Positions 12,736-25,400 of a DNA stretch of 64,000 nucleotides are shown here, one piece after another. The notes beneath the pieces were generated by a model. It was not told the DNA's origin. It did no database searches and saw only the letters and a program-made list of their open reading frames with translations. A program made the translations under genes and the position numbers. Origin of the DNA: Cinclus cinclus (lineage: Eukaryota > Chordata > Aves > Passeriformes > Cinclidae); NCBI RefSeq assembly GCF_963662255.1, contig NC_085049.1:57583158-57647157 (forward strand). The letters are read 5' to 3'. Position 1 is the stretch's first letter; the number at the start of each line of letters is the position of its first letter.

Positions 12736-14880
12736 CTAAGACAGAAAAAAAGAGTCTATGGGGCTCCTTCAGCCATTCCTCCTGACTCACCACTGCAACT
12801 GAGAGGGTGCTGCTTGGAGGCATCCCAGCCAGGATATTGCTCTCAGCTGGTGCTCCTCTCATGACCAAACCCCTCCACACTGCAGGTCTTGCATGAACTT
12901 CTCATTCAGTGAGAGAAGAGTGGGCTGAGTGAAGTCTGCAAGAGAGAAGACATCCGAGAGAGAGGAAGCGAACACTAGCATGACCTCAGCAGAAGGAAAA
13001 GAAAGCAGGATAGCAGAGATACAAAGAAGGTGACAGCAGAGATACAAAGAAGGTGACAGCAGAGATACACTATGCAGAGTTTGGTGGAAAGCCAATGCTG
13101 CCCAAGAAATGCAAGTGGCGAGAGTGGCTATGACTTGCCAGTCTCACTCAGCTTCACTGAGCTGAGGACCCTGGGTGACGGAGGACAGGAGCAGCAGCCC
13201 TTACAGGCATCTTCCTCAGAGGGCAGAGTAACCAGGCAGGGAGACATCAGCAGTTCAGCTCAGAAATGCTTTGCACATAGGACCTTACAGCCCTGAACTT
13301 CCCTGTGGCTTACACATTAACATGAGCCCTGCCTCTGTAAACTCCCAACAGCTGCTATTAAGTCAGAAGACTTTGATCCAACGAAAAAGCTTCCATATGT
13401 ATATGTCTCACAAGGGGTTCTGGGAAATACAAGCAAATCCCAGCCTCCTTGGTGGGCTCCCAGTGGAAAGACACACAGCCCTTAGAGGTGCTGCTTTAGA
13501 CATGACATAGGACAAACACCTTCCCAGCTGACTAAGGAGGTGTGACCATGTTCAACTCTTTCTTATGTGTAACAGCTCACCCAAAAGAGCATCCCAGTTC
13601 CTTCCTTTTATGGCAAGGGGCATCTCCACAATCCATACTAGCACACAAAAATGGTCTCCACCATCCTTCCCCACAGTGCTCCAAGGAAGAGCTCAAAGGG
13701 GCTTGGAGGAGAGGACAACCAACACATGAGTTATGGAGTATCCCTTGCAGGAGTGACATAGTGGCATCCAAGCTTCCTCCTTTCTTGTGGCTCTAGATTC
13801 AGTTGTGTGGATTGCAGTACCCATATGTAGGATCTCCCTGCAACCTCCCATCCAAGCCCCATCTAGACCCAAACCTTTTAGCTTGAGAAGCCACACACCA
13901 GGCCACATCAGGTTCAATAGCCCTATCTTCCCTAACACTTACATATTGTCCTCACAGGGGAGTATCACCCCTGCTGTCTTCTTCTCAGGTAAGAGCTAGG
14001 ATGTAAGTCAGTAGACAGTGTCCCTGATTTGTAAGACTCCAAAAGTCAAGTGGAAAAGGGAGACGGAGGAGGAGGTCAAGGTTCAGGAAACCAGTGGTCT
14101 CTCAGTGCCACTCCCAAGCCTTACAGAGGGCACCTGAGTGTAATCATCCTGCTGCTGCACAGACAGCTGGGAGACAGCTTCTACCCTTCCCTAAAACATC
14201 CTGAAGAAAGGAGAAGTAAGTGCTGGTAAGTACTCTTTCCCTGGATGTGTCTCCCATGAGCAAGGGGTTGTAAAGTCCAGCAGGCTTGGGAAATTTATTT
14301 GCTTTGGAGGACGCTGAAAGCGTTGGTGAAACCTCCATGGGCTGAGCATGGAACCAGAAGGAAATAGTGCTGGGGGTGCTGTTATCTGGCATTGGGTCTC
14401 TCCCACCACGTTGCTGTGTCTACTGCACACCTGTGCACACCTGTACACACCTTCACATCACACTGTTCCCCTGCAGCCATCACTGGCATAATACAGAGCC
14501 CAGGGTCCCCTTCTCAAATATTGGAGCAAAACTGAATGTCTGGCTAAATTGCACAGTAACTCACTTTTTATCAAGGGAGTAAGGATTTGCTGTTTGCAGG
14601 GTATCCTGGGTATTCCATTCTTAGTAAATATACCCATGAGAAGGGGGTCTTCTACAGATTTAGGCAAAAGCAAACAAGCAGTAATTGCTTATTTTCATTA
14701 ATATAAACATATTAAACCAAGGCATCTCTTTCCAACACACTTTATAAATGCCATACTTGTTAACCTTCATTACTTGCTTAAATTTGTAAATAAAACTTAC
14801 AAATACATACACAAATTAAAGCTCCCAAAACATAGTATACACAAAAGCTAAAAATCCCTGTGGATGCTCAAAGTTGGAAT
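12736..14880. other. LGALS2 upstream or intron 1, no further gene seen
   Basis: This probably contains LGALS2 intron 1 and its promoter. A small tandem repeat, with a 23-base unit beginning AGCAGAGATACAAAG in about 2.6 copies, lies at 13012-13070. No other protein-like exon stands out. Confidence 0.4.
13012..13070. repeat. Tandem repeat, 23-bp unit, about 2.6 copies
   Basis: Two perfect 23-base copies and a partial third lie head to tail in the spacer upstream of LGALS2 exon 2. Confidence 0.85.
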
Positions 14881-17200
14881 AGGAGAACCCTCAGCTCTAG
14901 GTGCAGTTTCTAATTCGCAGGATACCTATATCTTGGGAAAAAAAAGATAAAACTGAATCACTCAGTTTCTGTCTAACCAGTGCACAGTGGTTAACAGGAG
15001 GGCATTATCCATCTGACAATAATTTGATGGCTTTTTCCAGAACTATCTTTGACTTCCCAAGCATAGCATGAAAAGCTTTAGTTCTGTCTCCACACTATTA
15101 ATACCTGCAGCAGTGGGTATTGTTAATCTAATCAAGTCTTGGTTTAGATTTTGGCTTTGCTGTGCTGGTATAAATTTGACAGACTCACCAGGGGGGTTCA
15201 GGTAACTTCCCAGATGTTGCTCCAGCCTATCCCATATGACACCCATAATTCCCTGTTTCCTGGGTGAATTTATACCAGGTATAGGTATGTGAATTTGGTC
15301 TGTAGGTGGTTGTGCCACTGCTGCAGTAATATTCATGGTGCCATCCATGTGTATGTGATCTTTGGCATTTGATACAAACATTTTCAGCCTGCCTGGAAGG
15401 CCATGAAGGGGAGGAGTTAATCTGTCTGGACTGACAGGAGCTACCATCAGGAATTGCCTTAATTTATGTCTTTCATACATTTCTTAAATACATGCTGCCT
15501 TTTGCACACAGATCTGAGAATCCTGTAGTTTTAAACAGCAGTAGGCTTTCCTGTGGATCTCTGCCCCCCAGCCCAGTAGGCAGCTCAGGTGGTAAATGAG
15601 TAGTTGCAGTTACCTGGGGTAGTAGTTAAAAATATTCTACATCACCAGAATCTTTCTGCCTCTTCCTCACTCAGCAAGATCTGATCTCTGCCCATAAGGG
15701 AAACCTGCATTCAGTTTTGTATTCCCCTGAACATCTAGATTGTTCTTCCAGCAATGTCTCTTACTCTGCAGAGAACGGTAGTGTGGGTTCCTTCACCCCC
15801 CTCACCTGCAGTTTCAGTTTCAATTAAAGGCTGAACTTTTACTCCTTTTGGGGTAAGGTCAGAGTCTGCCTCTAAAGCATCATCATTGCACCAGATGTCC
15901 CCGTCCCATGTTTCAGGATCCTCATGATATACAGCCCTATAGATGTGCTGGACTGAATTAGAGGATGATTCATGTGGGATTTTATCAAGTAATTTACCTA
16001 GATTTTTCTGTTTTTCTCATCTTTCAGCTGTAGACAGTAGTATTTATAATTGCTCATTTTTATTTAAAATAATAACTACTTTTTTTTTTTACAATTTCTC
16101 CTGTGTCTCTTTCTCAAAAGACAATGCTGTTCCAAGAACCTCATTTTCTGACTTCCAAGTCATAAATTTTACATCTGCAACCCTTTTCAGGTGACAGGAA
16201 GCTTTTGATTTCCTTTTGCACGCAAGATAAATAACCTCCCAAAACTGCACAAATAACTTACCTTCTTACCTTTAATGGGTAACTTACCTTTTCCTCATCC
16301 CATTTTTCATTCAACCTGCAAACTAGTAATGTGATCAGCTATTGCCTGTACATTATCACTATTAGTTTACACCAGTTCCAACCCTGGAGGAGAGAGGCAA
16401 CTAACCAAACTTTTCCAGTAGAGAGTAAAATTTTAGCTTTACACTGGCCACCTTTGGTAACCATTTTTCCTTTGGTCTCCCTCAGAGGGAGACAACCTTG
16501 ACACAGCAGGCAGAAGAAAGCTGTCACCCAGAGGGACAGAAAAAGTAACAGTAAAAATTTGGTCAGTCTCCCACCAAGTGGGAAGAACAGCAAAAGTTTG
16601 GAACTGTTAAACTCGCATTGGGTCAGAAAATGGTGATGCCCATTTAAATGTTACAATTAGCTGTTGAAGTCTTCTGCCCAAATTAAGGTGCAAAGGAGAC
16701 TAGATTCCAGTTCAACAGTGCTGACTTTATTTTACAAAATTAATCTTATACAGAAAAGAAAGGGAGAGAGAAAGAGAGAGGGGAGAAGGAATAGGGCAAG
16801 TACAAGGTAGTCACCTCCATGGATCCAGCAGCATCCAGTTGGTCCTCCTGTGCCTTGGGCTTCTTGACAGTCGAGTCTCACCCAGCCTGTTTTATTTCCT
16901 GAATAATTCTTATTCTGTCCCTTTTCTGGGTAAAAAGCAGAGGTAGAAGTGAGTTTCGGTTCCTCGTTAGCACGTGAGGCAAGAGTAGGCATGGCTCTGC
17001 CATCGCGCAAGCTCAGATCTTAATTTCATAAGCACCAGGGGTCTGTTCTGGGAGTTGTGTGAGAAAAGTACCTCAAAACCCAAGTGTCCTATTTGTAACC
17101 CCACTTCTTGCACAGTAGTTCACTTCTTATCTAACCACAGTTAAACTTTCATCTGAACTGCAAAGCCAAAACTGAAACTTTGCTTCTTTCATAGGTACTC
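14880..17200 (-). mobile_element. Decayed endogenous retrovirus-like element, minus strand
   Basis: On the minus strand the segment around 16600-17100 looks like an LTR. A TATA-like GTATAAG (16746-16751 and flank) sits about 15 bases before an AATAAA (16731-16726), after about 300 bases of promoter-like sequence. Downstream on the same strand are purine-rich and A-rich stretches and a 145-codon open frame (15480-15043) whose composition (several PPxxQ and proline/isoleucine-rich segments, WDRLEQHLG) is reminiscent of retroviral gag or protease-region proteins. Around 15800-15950 a short frame with acidic residues may be another gag remnant. I could not match any part to a specific retroviral gene, and stops interrupt the rest. 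Boundaries are approximate and no target-site duplication was identified. Confidence 0.4.
15043..15480 (-). pseudogene. Retrovirus-like ORF fragment of unknown identity
   Basis: This is a 145-codon frame on the minus strand, unusually long for the AT-rich sequence around it. It contains no membrane segment, zinc knuckle, DTG protease triad or reverse-transcriptase motif that I can see. Its place downstream of an LTR-like promoter on the same strand suggests a gag-pro remnant of the flanking element. This is inference from context, and it could also be an unrelated open frame. Confidence 0.3.
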
Positions 17201-17304
17201 ATCACTTTTTTCTGCAACAAGTTCACCACCAAGCCCTGGTTTAAGGCATATACTGCAAATTACTAACCCTTTCTTTACAGCTGCCTGAGAGGGAGAGCAC
17301 CACC

Positions 17305-17812
17305 TGTCTCTTACTGTGTCCAGTTCTGGGCTCCTCAGTAGTACAAGGAAGACATGGAGTTCCTAGAGCAGGTCTAGCAAAGGGCTACAGAGATTATGAA
17401 GGGACTGGAGAATCTCTCTTAATGGGAAAGGCTGAAGGAGCTGGGCCTGTTCACCTTGAGAAGAGACAACTGAGAGGGGACCTCACCAGTGTGTATCAGT
17501 ATCTGAAGGGAGAGTGTCAGAAGGGTGGAGCCAGGCTCTGCTCAGTGGTGCCAAGCAATAGGACAAGAGGCAATAGGCAGAAACTGATACACAGGAGCTT
17601 CCACCAGAACATGAGGAAGTGCAGGTGACCATACAGTGGAACAGATTGCCCAGAGAGGTTGTGGAGTTCCTCTCACTGGAGATATTCCGGAACCATCGCT
17701 TTGCAGTCCTGTGCAATGTGCTCTGGGACGATCCTGCTCAAGCAGGGAGGTTGGGTCAGATAGGCCCTTGTGGGCCCTTCCAACCTGCCCCATTCTGTGA
17801 TTCTGTCAGAGG
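17305..17812 (+). mobile_element. CR1 LINE, 3' end fragment
   Basis: The sequence is the classic 3' portion of the avian CR1 retrotransposon in + orientation. It encodes remnants of the family tail (GLEN..., ELGLFTLEKRQLRGDLT, then ...YLKGE), passes through the usual cagattgcccagagaggttgtggag-type region, and ends with the characteristic CCAACCTGCCCCATTCTGTG-ATTCTGT terminus. It is 5'-truncated like most CR1 copies and has no complete ORF. Confidence 0.9.
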
Positions 17813-18590
17813 GATGAGTAAAACTACCTGTGGAGAGAGTTGAGTACAGAGCCACAAGTACCCCGGATGTGAGAATACGCAGAGAGGGAGACAAGCAGGA
17901 AAGAGGCATGAGCTGCTCAGAGAGGGGCCATGAGATTTTATCAAGATAACATTTACCCCCTCCTACAATGCTCAGCAGGGGCGTTTACCCCCCCTTTTAT
18001 TTGCCAAGGGGAACAATAGTGGGAAGCCAGGCAGCAAATCTGCCAGCACTGGCGACTTCCTTAGTCTGCAGAGCTGAGCCTCCATATGGTCAGACACCAG
18101 CCCTGTGCAGATGGTCTCCCTCATGCAGGGGTATGTGCTCCCCACAGCAGAAGGGGATGAGACTTTAGGGACCCCAGAAGAGTCAAAATTCTCCACTGCA
18201 GCTGGAGAATTTTGGAGGTGGCAATTGGGATGATGAAAGGAGGGTGGTGGGGCAGGTTGATACTTCCCTGCTGACACTGCAAAGCAGAAAGCCTGGGGAA
18301 ACAATGATAGCATGGGAATGTAAATCCCAAAGAAAGAGGAAATCCGGCTACAGAGCATCTGCAAAAGAGGTGGAGGATCTGTTCGGTAAGGAAAACATGA
18401 ACAATAGCTGTAGAAGCTGGCAGTCACTGGTGCAAAGGATCCAGGAACCCTTCACTCCCCAGAGAGATGATCCTATAATAGGATACCTAATTGGGAGTAC
18501 CCCTCCAGGGCCCCCAAGATTTTTACCCAGGCCAGAGGGCAGTCGGCTTGTACTGGCATGGGACACCCATGTCCACATCACTGTGACCAG

Positions 18591-18637
18591 AGGAGCATTT
18601 GCTGCATTCCCAGAAGAGCATTTGCTGCATTCCCAGA
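18591..18637. repeat. Tandem duplication of a 23-bp unit
   Basis: The unit AGAGCATTTGCTGCATTCCC-AGA occurs twice head to tail with one mismatch in the first copy. Confidence 0.85.
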
Positions 18638-21600
18638 GGGACAGCAAAGACCCAAAAAGTAGTCACTTAGTGTGAGGGTGGGGGACACATGCGACCCAAG
18701 GGCAGGGCAAACTTCCAACAGGGAGCAGGCAGACGTGCAATTTTGCATGGAGAAAACAAAATAACCCCAAACATATTTTAAGGAGGGAAGAGCATAATGC
18801 TAGCATGTTGGCTTTCAGCCAGAAGGATGGCAGGGCAGGTCCCCTGCAGTGTGCTTTCACCCCACAGAATGCAGCAGCTCTATTTGCAGAGGTCCCACAT
18901 GGTAGATTTTGGGGTCAACAACCTTTCCCCGCCTTCCTGATAGTTCTGAGGCAATCTCAGGGCCACCAGGAGCACCAAGGGGATCTCAGGACCCTTGGGG
19001 TGCCTCCAGACAGCAGCATTTGATGTACCATAGCCTAGAGCTGTTACCTCTACCACAGGGCACCCACACAGCTGTTGAGAACAGACTGAATGCCACCCTC
19101 CCCAGACGGCTGCCAAGATCCTCAGTAGCACCATTGCTGGCAGCAGCCTTTGTTTTGTTTTCTTATTTGGACAGGAGATAAGCCAGCTAGGTGTGAAGCC
19201 CTAAGGAAAACCACAGGCTTCCCCACTTCCCAGCCAAGGTAGACTCAGCAGAGGATTCTCAGGGCTTTCTGTGGCAGAGGCACAACCAGAAGCCACACTA
19301 GCACACCAAAATCATCCCCACCATCTCTCAACAGTATTCTGAGGAAGGGCTGCAAGGGGCTTAGAGGAGAGGATAGCCAGCACATTCTCTCTAGACAAGG
19401 TGAGCTATGAACAGTCCCCTGCACGACTGGCACAGGTCACCACCAGAGATAACGCTCAATCCAGAAGGCATGAGGAAGATTGAGTAAGGCAAGGTACCAT
19501 GCTGGGTGCATGGATGCAAGTGCCACTGTCCCCACATCAACCCAAACTCTGCATGAAGAGAGGAGAAATCCCTTTAGTACCTTCACAGAAGTCTTGGTGC
19601 TAACTAGGCACCAAAGAAGTGGCACTGGAGAACAACACTGCAGCATGGATAAGGTACCTGTCCCATATTGCACTCCAGGCACCAAGGGAGCCTGTGCCTT
19701 GGACCAGGCATCAGGGTCTGCTCAAGGCAAAGGGAGCTGGAAAGACCAACCATGCATTCTTTCTCGGAGTAGCAGCTGCTTACTCTGCTATTATTTCCTA
19801 CTGCTTCATATAATTTGTACTCCACAGCAAGCTATTGTCCATTTCCACTAGCTATTTATTTCCTTGAATAGCCTCTGGGGAAAGATTTCAGTATGAGAGT
19901 AAAGAAGAAAGAAAAACTCCACACAATAAATCTCAAGCAGTGACCTGATTTAAACTGTGTTCTCTGACCTCATCTGGGCCCTGGTTGTGGTTCCTCATGG
20001 CAGTTGTGATTAAGGCCTATTTCTGCTTTGATTTCCTCCCTTCATTAAGCCTAGGGGGCAATGACCCCTGCCTTAGAGGGCTGTGGAGTGGATTTTCAGA
20101 GGCCAGGGCTCAGAATATGACTGAGAAGAAGCTTCCACCACCTCGTAATGGAGATGCTCAGCCCTCCACCTGCCAATACAGAAATTCCTGAATAGGACTG
20201 GCTTCCCCTTTAGTCAAGAGGTGTTGGTTGGCCTCTCAGCAGAGAGTGCTGCAACCTACACCCAGCTGATCCCTGAGCTCTGAAAGCCAGCCAGCTTCCT
20301 AACAGAGGAGAACCAAAAGAACAAAGTGTACTTACCTCAGCCAAACACTGAGGTAAGCAAGAAACTGGGTAAGCAGGTCTGTGGATCTGAAGGGTGTGTA
20401 CAGGAAAGAATTGTCCAGGAGATGCAGGAGAAGCCAAAGCAAGGATGAGCACAAGGAAAAAGTGCCCAGGAGCACTGAGATCCTGCCTAAGATGTTACCC
20501 AGAGTGGGATGGCTCCTCTAGAGAAAGCACTGAAGGCTCGACATTCAGATCAAGTAAAATGGGAAGGAACAAAGGACTGGAGGTTAATGTCCTGTCACCC
20601 CTCCTGCCTCAACTCCCACACAGTGCATCATCCAGAGCACCTATGGGAAGTATGGAAATAGTATCCATGATCTAAACCAGATGGCAAGACATTAGAGACC
20701 ATCAGCATCCAGTTGGCTCTCCAAGAACATCACCCCTCTTCAGCTGTAAGATGCAATTTTTCTTCCTTAGGATGTGGGGCAAAAAGAAGAGGAAGGACAA
20801 AGCTGAAGAACTAAAATGTGGGGGGAAATCCCACACCTTTCTTCAGGGCTAGGGGCAGCAGTGAGAGAGGGAATCTGCATCAAGCAGTTGAGCAGATCAA
20901 GAGCACAGGGAACAAGTACAGCCTCAGACTCCATCTCTTTCCTATCAGAAGGGCAGTGGTGCCACAGTGCCTGGCATCTCCCATCTCCATTGGGGAGCTC
21001 AAATGCACTCTGATGGATGGTTTCCAAGTTATATCCTTGTACCTTTGCAGGGGATGTCTCTCTCAGGCAGCTATGAAGTCTGTGGAAACATTTTTGTGTG
21101 GTCCAAGCTGTGCACAGGGAAGGGGTGAAAGGTGGTTCATTTGCAAGGAAGTTGGTTCATAAGGGGTTGTTTTTATCAACCCAAGCAGCCAGATAAGTCA
21201 TGTCTTCTGGGTCCCCAGCTTGGCTGAGGGCCAGGAGAATGAACACAACTGGTAGAGGATGGAGAAGGGAGCTCAGAAGACTGATGACATGCCACCCAGT
21301 TCCATTTCCAGACTTCATTTCTCTAATTCTTTTACTCATAGATGAATGCCAGGAATGCGGGTTGTGGGAAAGGCTTTCAAAAACATGCCTGGAGATAAAA
21401 ATTCACTAGTGTTGAAAGCTTCCCTACTGGAAAAGAGAATATGTATAGAAAGCTCACAGCTTCCCTCTCTCTGGGATCACTCAGCTTCGCCCACCTCTTC
21501 TGGATGAGGTACTGCTAGCTTAATGGGAAAAGGATCTTCCTAAGAGCCCTCCACAAAGGATCAGCTTCATGAGACCTTATGGTCCACTTTAATCTTCCAC

Positions 21601-22199
21601 CGAAAGATTAACATCTACAACAGTTTTATCTTACCATTGAGCAAGGAAGATCGCAGCTCCCTCCCATGAGGAAATTGAGGCACAGACACCCAAGGTCACA
21701 TCCAAAATCAACTCCTCCTGTTTCAATTCTCATCTTAAAGTTTCCATGGCCACACAGTTAAATCAAATCAAATCATTGCAAACCTGCAAAAAAAGCTGAA
21801 AGGAAGCTGTGCTCTCCTAGCTGATACAGCTAGAGTATCAAAGATGCTGATCTCTCATCACACCATCTACTGTCAGCAAGAGATACTGAGGCATTCGGTG
21901 CCTCTGGAGAAAAATCAGCCCTTGGGTGGGTCCAATTAAATCTGAAAACCAGAGGCAATTAAATTTGAAAACCAAAGAACAGAAGCCTTCCTGCAATGGA
22001 AGCCATGGGACTTCCAAGATGCCCCAAGCCCAACTTCACTGACTTTGAGGGGACCATTTCCCACCACAGAGACAGCATGAGACCAGCTGGCTAGAACTAG
22101 AATAAGCAAAAAAGAAATGCAGTATTGCACCATTATACAAAAGGTCCTTGGGGACCTCCCTCCACAGGGCAGCCATCCTGGATTCAACCCCTCAGCACA

Positions 22200-22406
22200 T
22201 CAAGGGTAAGTGAGAGTGACTCCCAAGTCTCCATCCCGCACAGGGACAACGAGGCTGTAGGACTCGCTTTCGGTGTGTTTCTCACGGCTTCCAGCACTGA
22301 TCCCAGGCAGGTTGGACAACTCTGAGGACTTGCAGGAATCTTTCAGGCAAGCAGAATCCATCTGAGTCACACACACGAGGCACAATGCCAAGGGTGGCTC
22401 ATCCAC
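22200..22406 (-). other. Candidate orphan terminal exon
   Basis: On the minus strand an almost uninterrupted polypyrimidine tract ending TTTTCCAG is followed directly by a 68-codon frame ending in TGA at 22202-22200. The region keeps several CpG dinucleotides in otherwise CpG-poor surroundings, which can be a trace of coding constraint. The peptide (starting MDEPPLALC and ending DGDLGVTLTYP) has no family I recognise. I found no matching upstream exon with the right phase: one candidate donor near 22630 would shift the frame into an early stop. It may be chance. Confidence 0.2.
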
Positions 22407-25400
22407 TGGAAAAAAAAAATAGAAGAGAAAGAAATGCTAAGGGAGAAATAGCAAGTTTTGAAAAGCCACAAGAATTAACAGCTCACAGGCTGGAAAGAAA
22501 GGGAGAAAGAAAAAAAATGTCTGTTCTCCCATTCTTATGTCACTAAAGCCAAGTATCCTTCATCCCCACTGGGAAGCAGCAAGCCACCTTACCACACATC
22601 AGCTTTGAGAACATCTGAAGGGGCAACCCACCATGGATCTAAGGCCATCACTGAGGTCTGCAGAGGAAGGGGTTGTCAAGTCAAAACTATCTGTTGCTGC
22701 AACATCAGCTTGAGCAAACTCCCTTTGATGGCACTGCAAAATGAAGCAGTAAAACCGAAACCAGACGAAAATTGGGAAGAAAAGTTGCCAGAAAATGGGA
22801 TTCCAAATCCCCAAATGACTGACTCGGTGCAGGAAATGGGCATCTAAAGAGAGAATTGCAGGCATCTGGAGATCTAAGAAAAGATCAGGTCCACACAAAT
22901 GACTCTCCATATTCCTCTTCTCCCACTTTCCAGAGGGAAGGGCACCAGAAATACCTGAACCCATAGACCTTCAGAGTAAGACACAGGGAAAGAGCTGGGC
23001 CACAGCACTGCCCTGAGATATTTCATTTCCACAGGATACTCCAGGGAGCAGGGCAGTGACTGCTTTGCACTGATGGAACACCTAGTCTCTCTTTCCAGCA
23101 CTACACTGGGCACTAAGGGACACCCTGTCACATATAAGCATCCTGACCCTTCTCTGGACCGCGCCCATGAGCCTCTATTCTTGTTTCTGACTCAAAAATC
23201 CAGTAGTACATAAGCCCTCACTTGAGCACAGTGGATGTTTACTTTGCATTCCCAGCACTCATGCCAAGCTCTTTGTTCTCTCTGGCTCTCTTTCCCTTCC
23301 TTCCAGTTTGTGCCTTTTCCTGCTGTCCTTTTTTTCCTCATCGCTGGCAACACACAGGGGCCAGAACCTGGCTGTGTCTCTCTAGCTGCCCCCAAGTTTC
23401 TTTGTGCTTCTCCCCTCCCAGTGATCCCCCAGCAGCAAAACAAGCACCAGGCTTTAATTGCAGTCAGATTCCTGGACCGAGGATGCTTGCTCCAGAGAGG
23501 GGGAAAGAGTATTTGAAACTAAATGCCTTCAGTTCGACTCATCCCAGACTAATTTTATCATATCCCAGGCTAAATAGCCTCAAACAGTTGCCAACAAACA
23601 GACTCAAACAGACTTCTCAAGCTAGGAAATCTGATAAGCACAATGTGAGGACAGGTGGCTTTGACTGCCAGGCAAGTTCCCATCTGTACACAGATAGCTT
23701 ATCTCTTCTGTCAAGATGGGACACACAGCCACTGCACAACAGCAGGGAAAAGCTAGTGGAGACCTGCTTTCTGATCCTGAACATGCATGTAGCACTGCTT
23801 ACACCATCCCTGAAGAACATCTCTATTGTTCACTCACTGTTGCCTCATTAGGAAAGGGGTGGGAATCTTTCCTGGACAGCTCTGTCAGACACAGCTTCCC
23901 TGAGAGCTGGCTCAGGGTGAGCTGAAGAGCACCTCACACTAGCTCTAGACACCAGCAGGAGAAGCACAGCAGTCAGAAGGAAGAAGTCTCACAGCCCACT
24001 CTAGAACCATGCCGTGACACCCAGCTTTTAACATTATCAAGTCCCAGCACACACCTCCTGAAATTCAGACAGAGCACTGCTGCTGGGAACCAGGCTACTC
24101 TAGATACAGAGCTGCTCAGTTCAAGAAGGAGCAGCCTCTGAGGAAAGAGGAACAGTCTCTGCAAGGAGCATCTCCCCCTCTCTTCCAAGATGAAGGGGCT
24201 TGGGCTGCACATCAGGGACAACAAAACTGCAATATGGTTGCAGCAAGGTCCAGAACACAGATACTGCCTTTGAAAAGTCTATAGAACTGAGGGGAACAGA
24301 TGAGTTGCTTGAACACAGCCCCTGCAAGTGGAGACAAAGCAGAGACTGGTCAAATGCACCTGCTCCTTCTTCTGGCTGGGTGATACGTCTGTCAGCAGCA
24401 CATTAAATGGGGCATACATGAGCTCTGCCCTGTTCTGCTCCCTGAGTTCCCAAATCTGATGTACCTTGGGGTGGCAGGGGAAATAGGGCACAGGTGTGTG
24501 TGCCTGGGTAGTTCTTGCAGAAGCATGTGCTCCATGGGTTCCTTGTTCTGCTGGCCTCAGGCAGAAAAGCCAGAGGGGAAAACTCAATGTGTTTGTGTGC
24601 CCAGGTCTGTCTGATCCCTGCATCCAGGAGCAGGCCCCCACGCTGCCCTCATTTGCTTGGGCAACATTTTCTCCTAGTATCTCACCCACCCCACATGACA
24701 GAAGGTCAAATGCAGCCAATGATGCATAGCATGGAGTATTGGACACTGAGTCACAACCCTCAGTTTAGCCATACCCAGCAGACAGAGCATTTCCCAGTTT
24801 CAGTCTGGCACACACACTCCCATCCCACACACTCACCCACGACCTGTTGCATGACATTCCCCAGTCTTTGAGGAGGGAAACGCTGGAAAATTAGGGGATA
24901 AATATACAGGCTGCAGGTGACTGCACTTCAAAAACCTGCCTTCTGAAGGACCTGGGCTTACAGGGTACAGCTGTTTCACCCTTGGTGCTGAAAGCCAAGG
25001 AGCAGAACACATCTCCCATCCATGGGGTTAAAAGCATATAGCAATAAGGCTCTGTAGGGACCAGTCACCATCTCGTCCTGTCCCCAGCCATGCTTGGGTG
25101 CTGCTCAAAACCAAGGCAGGGGAACTGCTCCCAGTTGAACAGCATGAGCCATCACCCTGAGGCAATGCTCAGACCCAGCCCTGCTCCTGTTGCACTTAGA
25201 CAGATGCAGCCAGAGGGAAGAAAGGATCCTGTGAAAAGCCAGGTCCACCCTTGGGAAATCTGCGTATGCAAACTCAGCGTCTCTCTCCCCCTCCTCTTGG
25301 GTCACAGTTTTCTTTTTATCCCTAGCTCCAGTCCACCATGCCCCAGCACTGGGATCACTCTGCCCTGCTGCTCCTCAGCATCACCAGCAGCGGGGCAGAA

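Noticed and set aside
12785..12830. Minus-strand ATG plus good GTGAGT donor as LGALS2 exon 1
   Set aside because: The implied intron to exon 2 would be only about 50-55 bases, shorter than vertebrate introns normally allow, and the encoded leader does not resemble galectin starts.
21936..22187. Minus-strand frame with a signal-peptide-like start
   Set aside because: The hydrophobic run is short and isolated. It is followed by unremarkable sequence and has no supporting splice sites or family match.
23222..23851. 209-codon open frame in the LGALS2-GGA1 spacer
   Set aside because: No motif, no splice context and no resemblance to a family. The hydrophobic N-terminus is explained by a pyrimidine-rich stretch.
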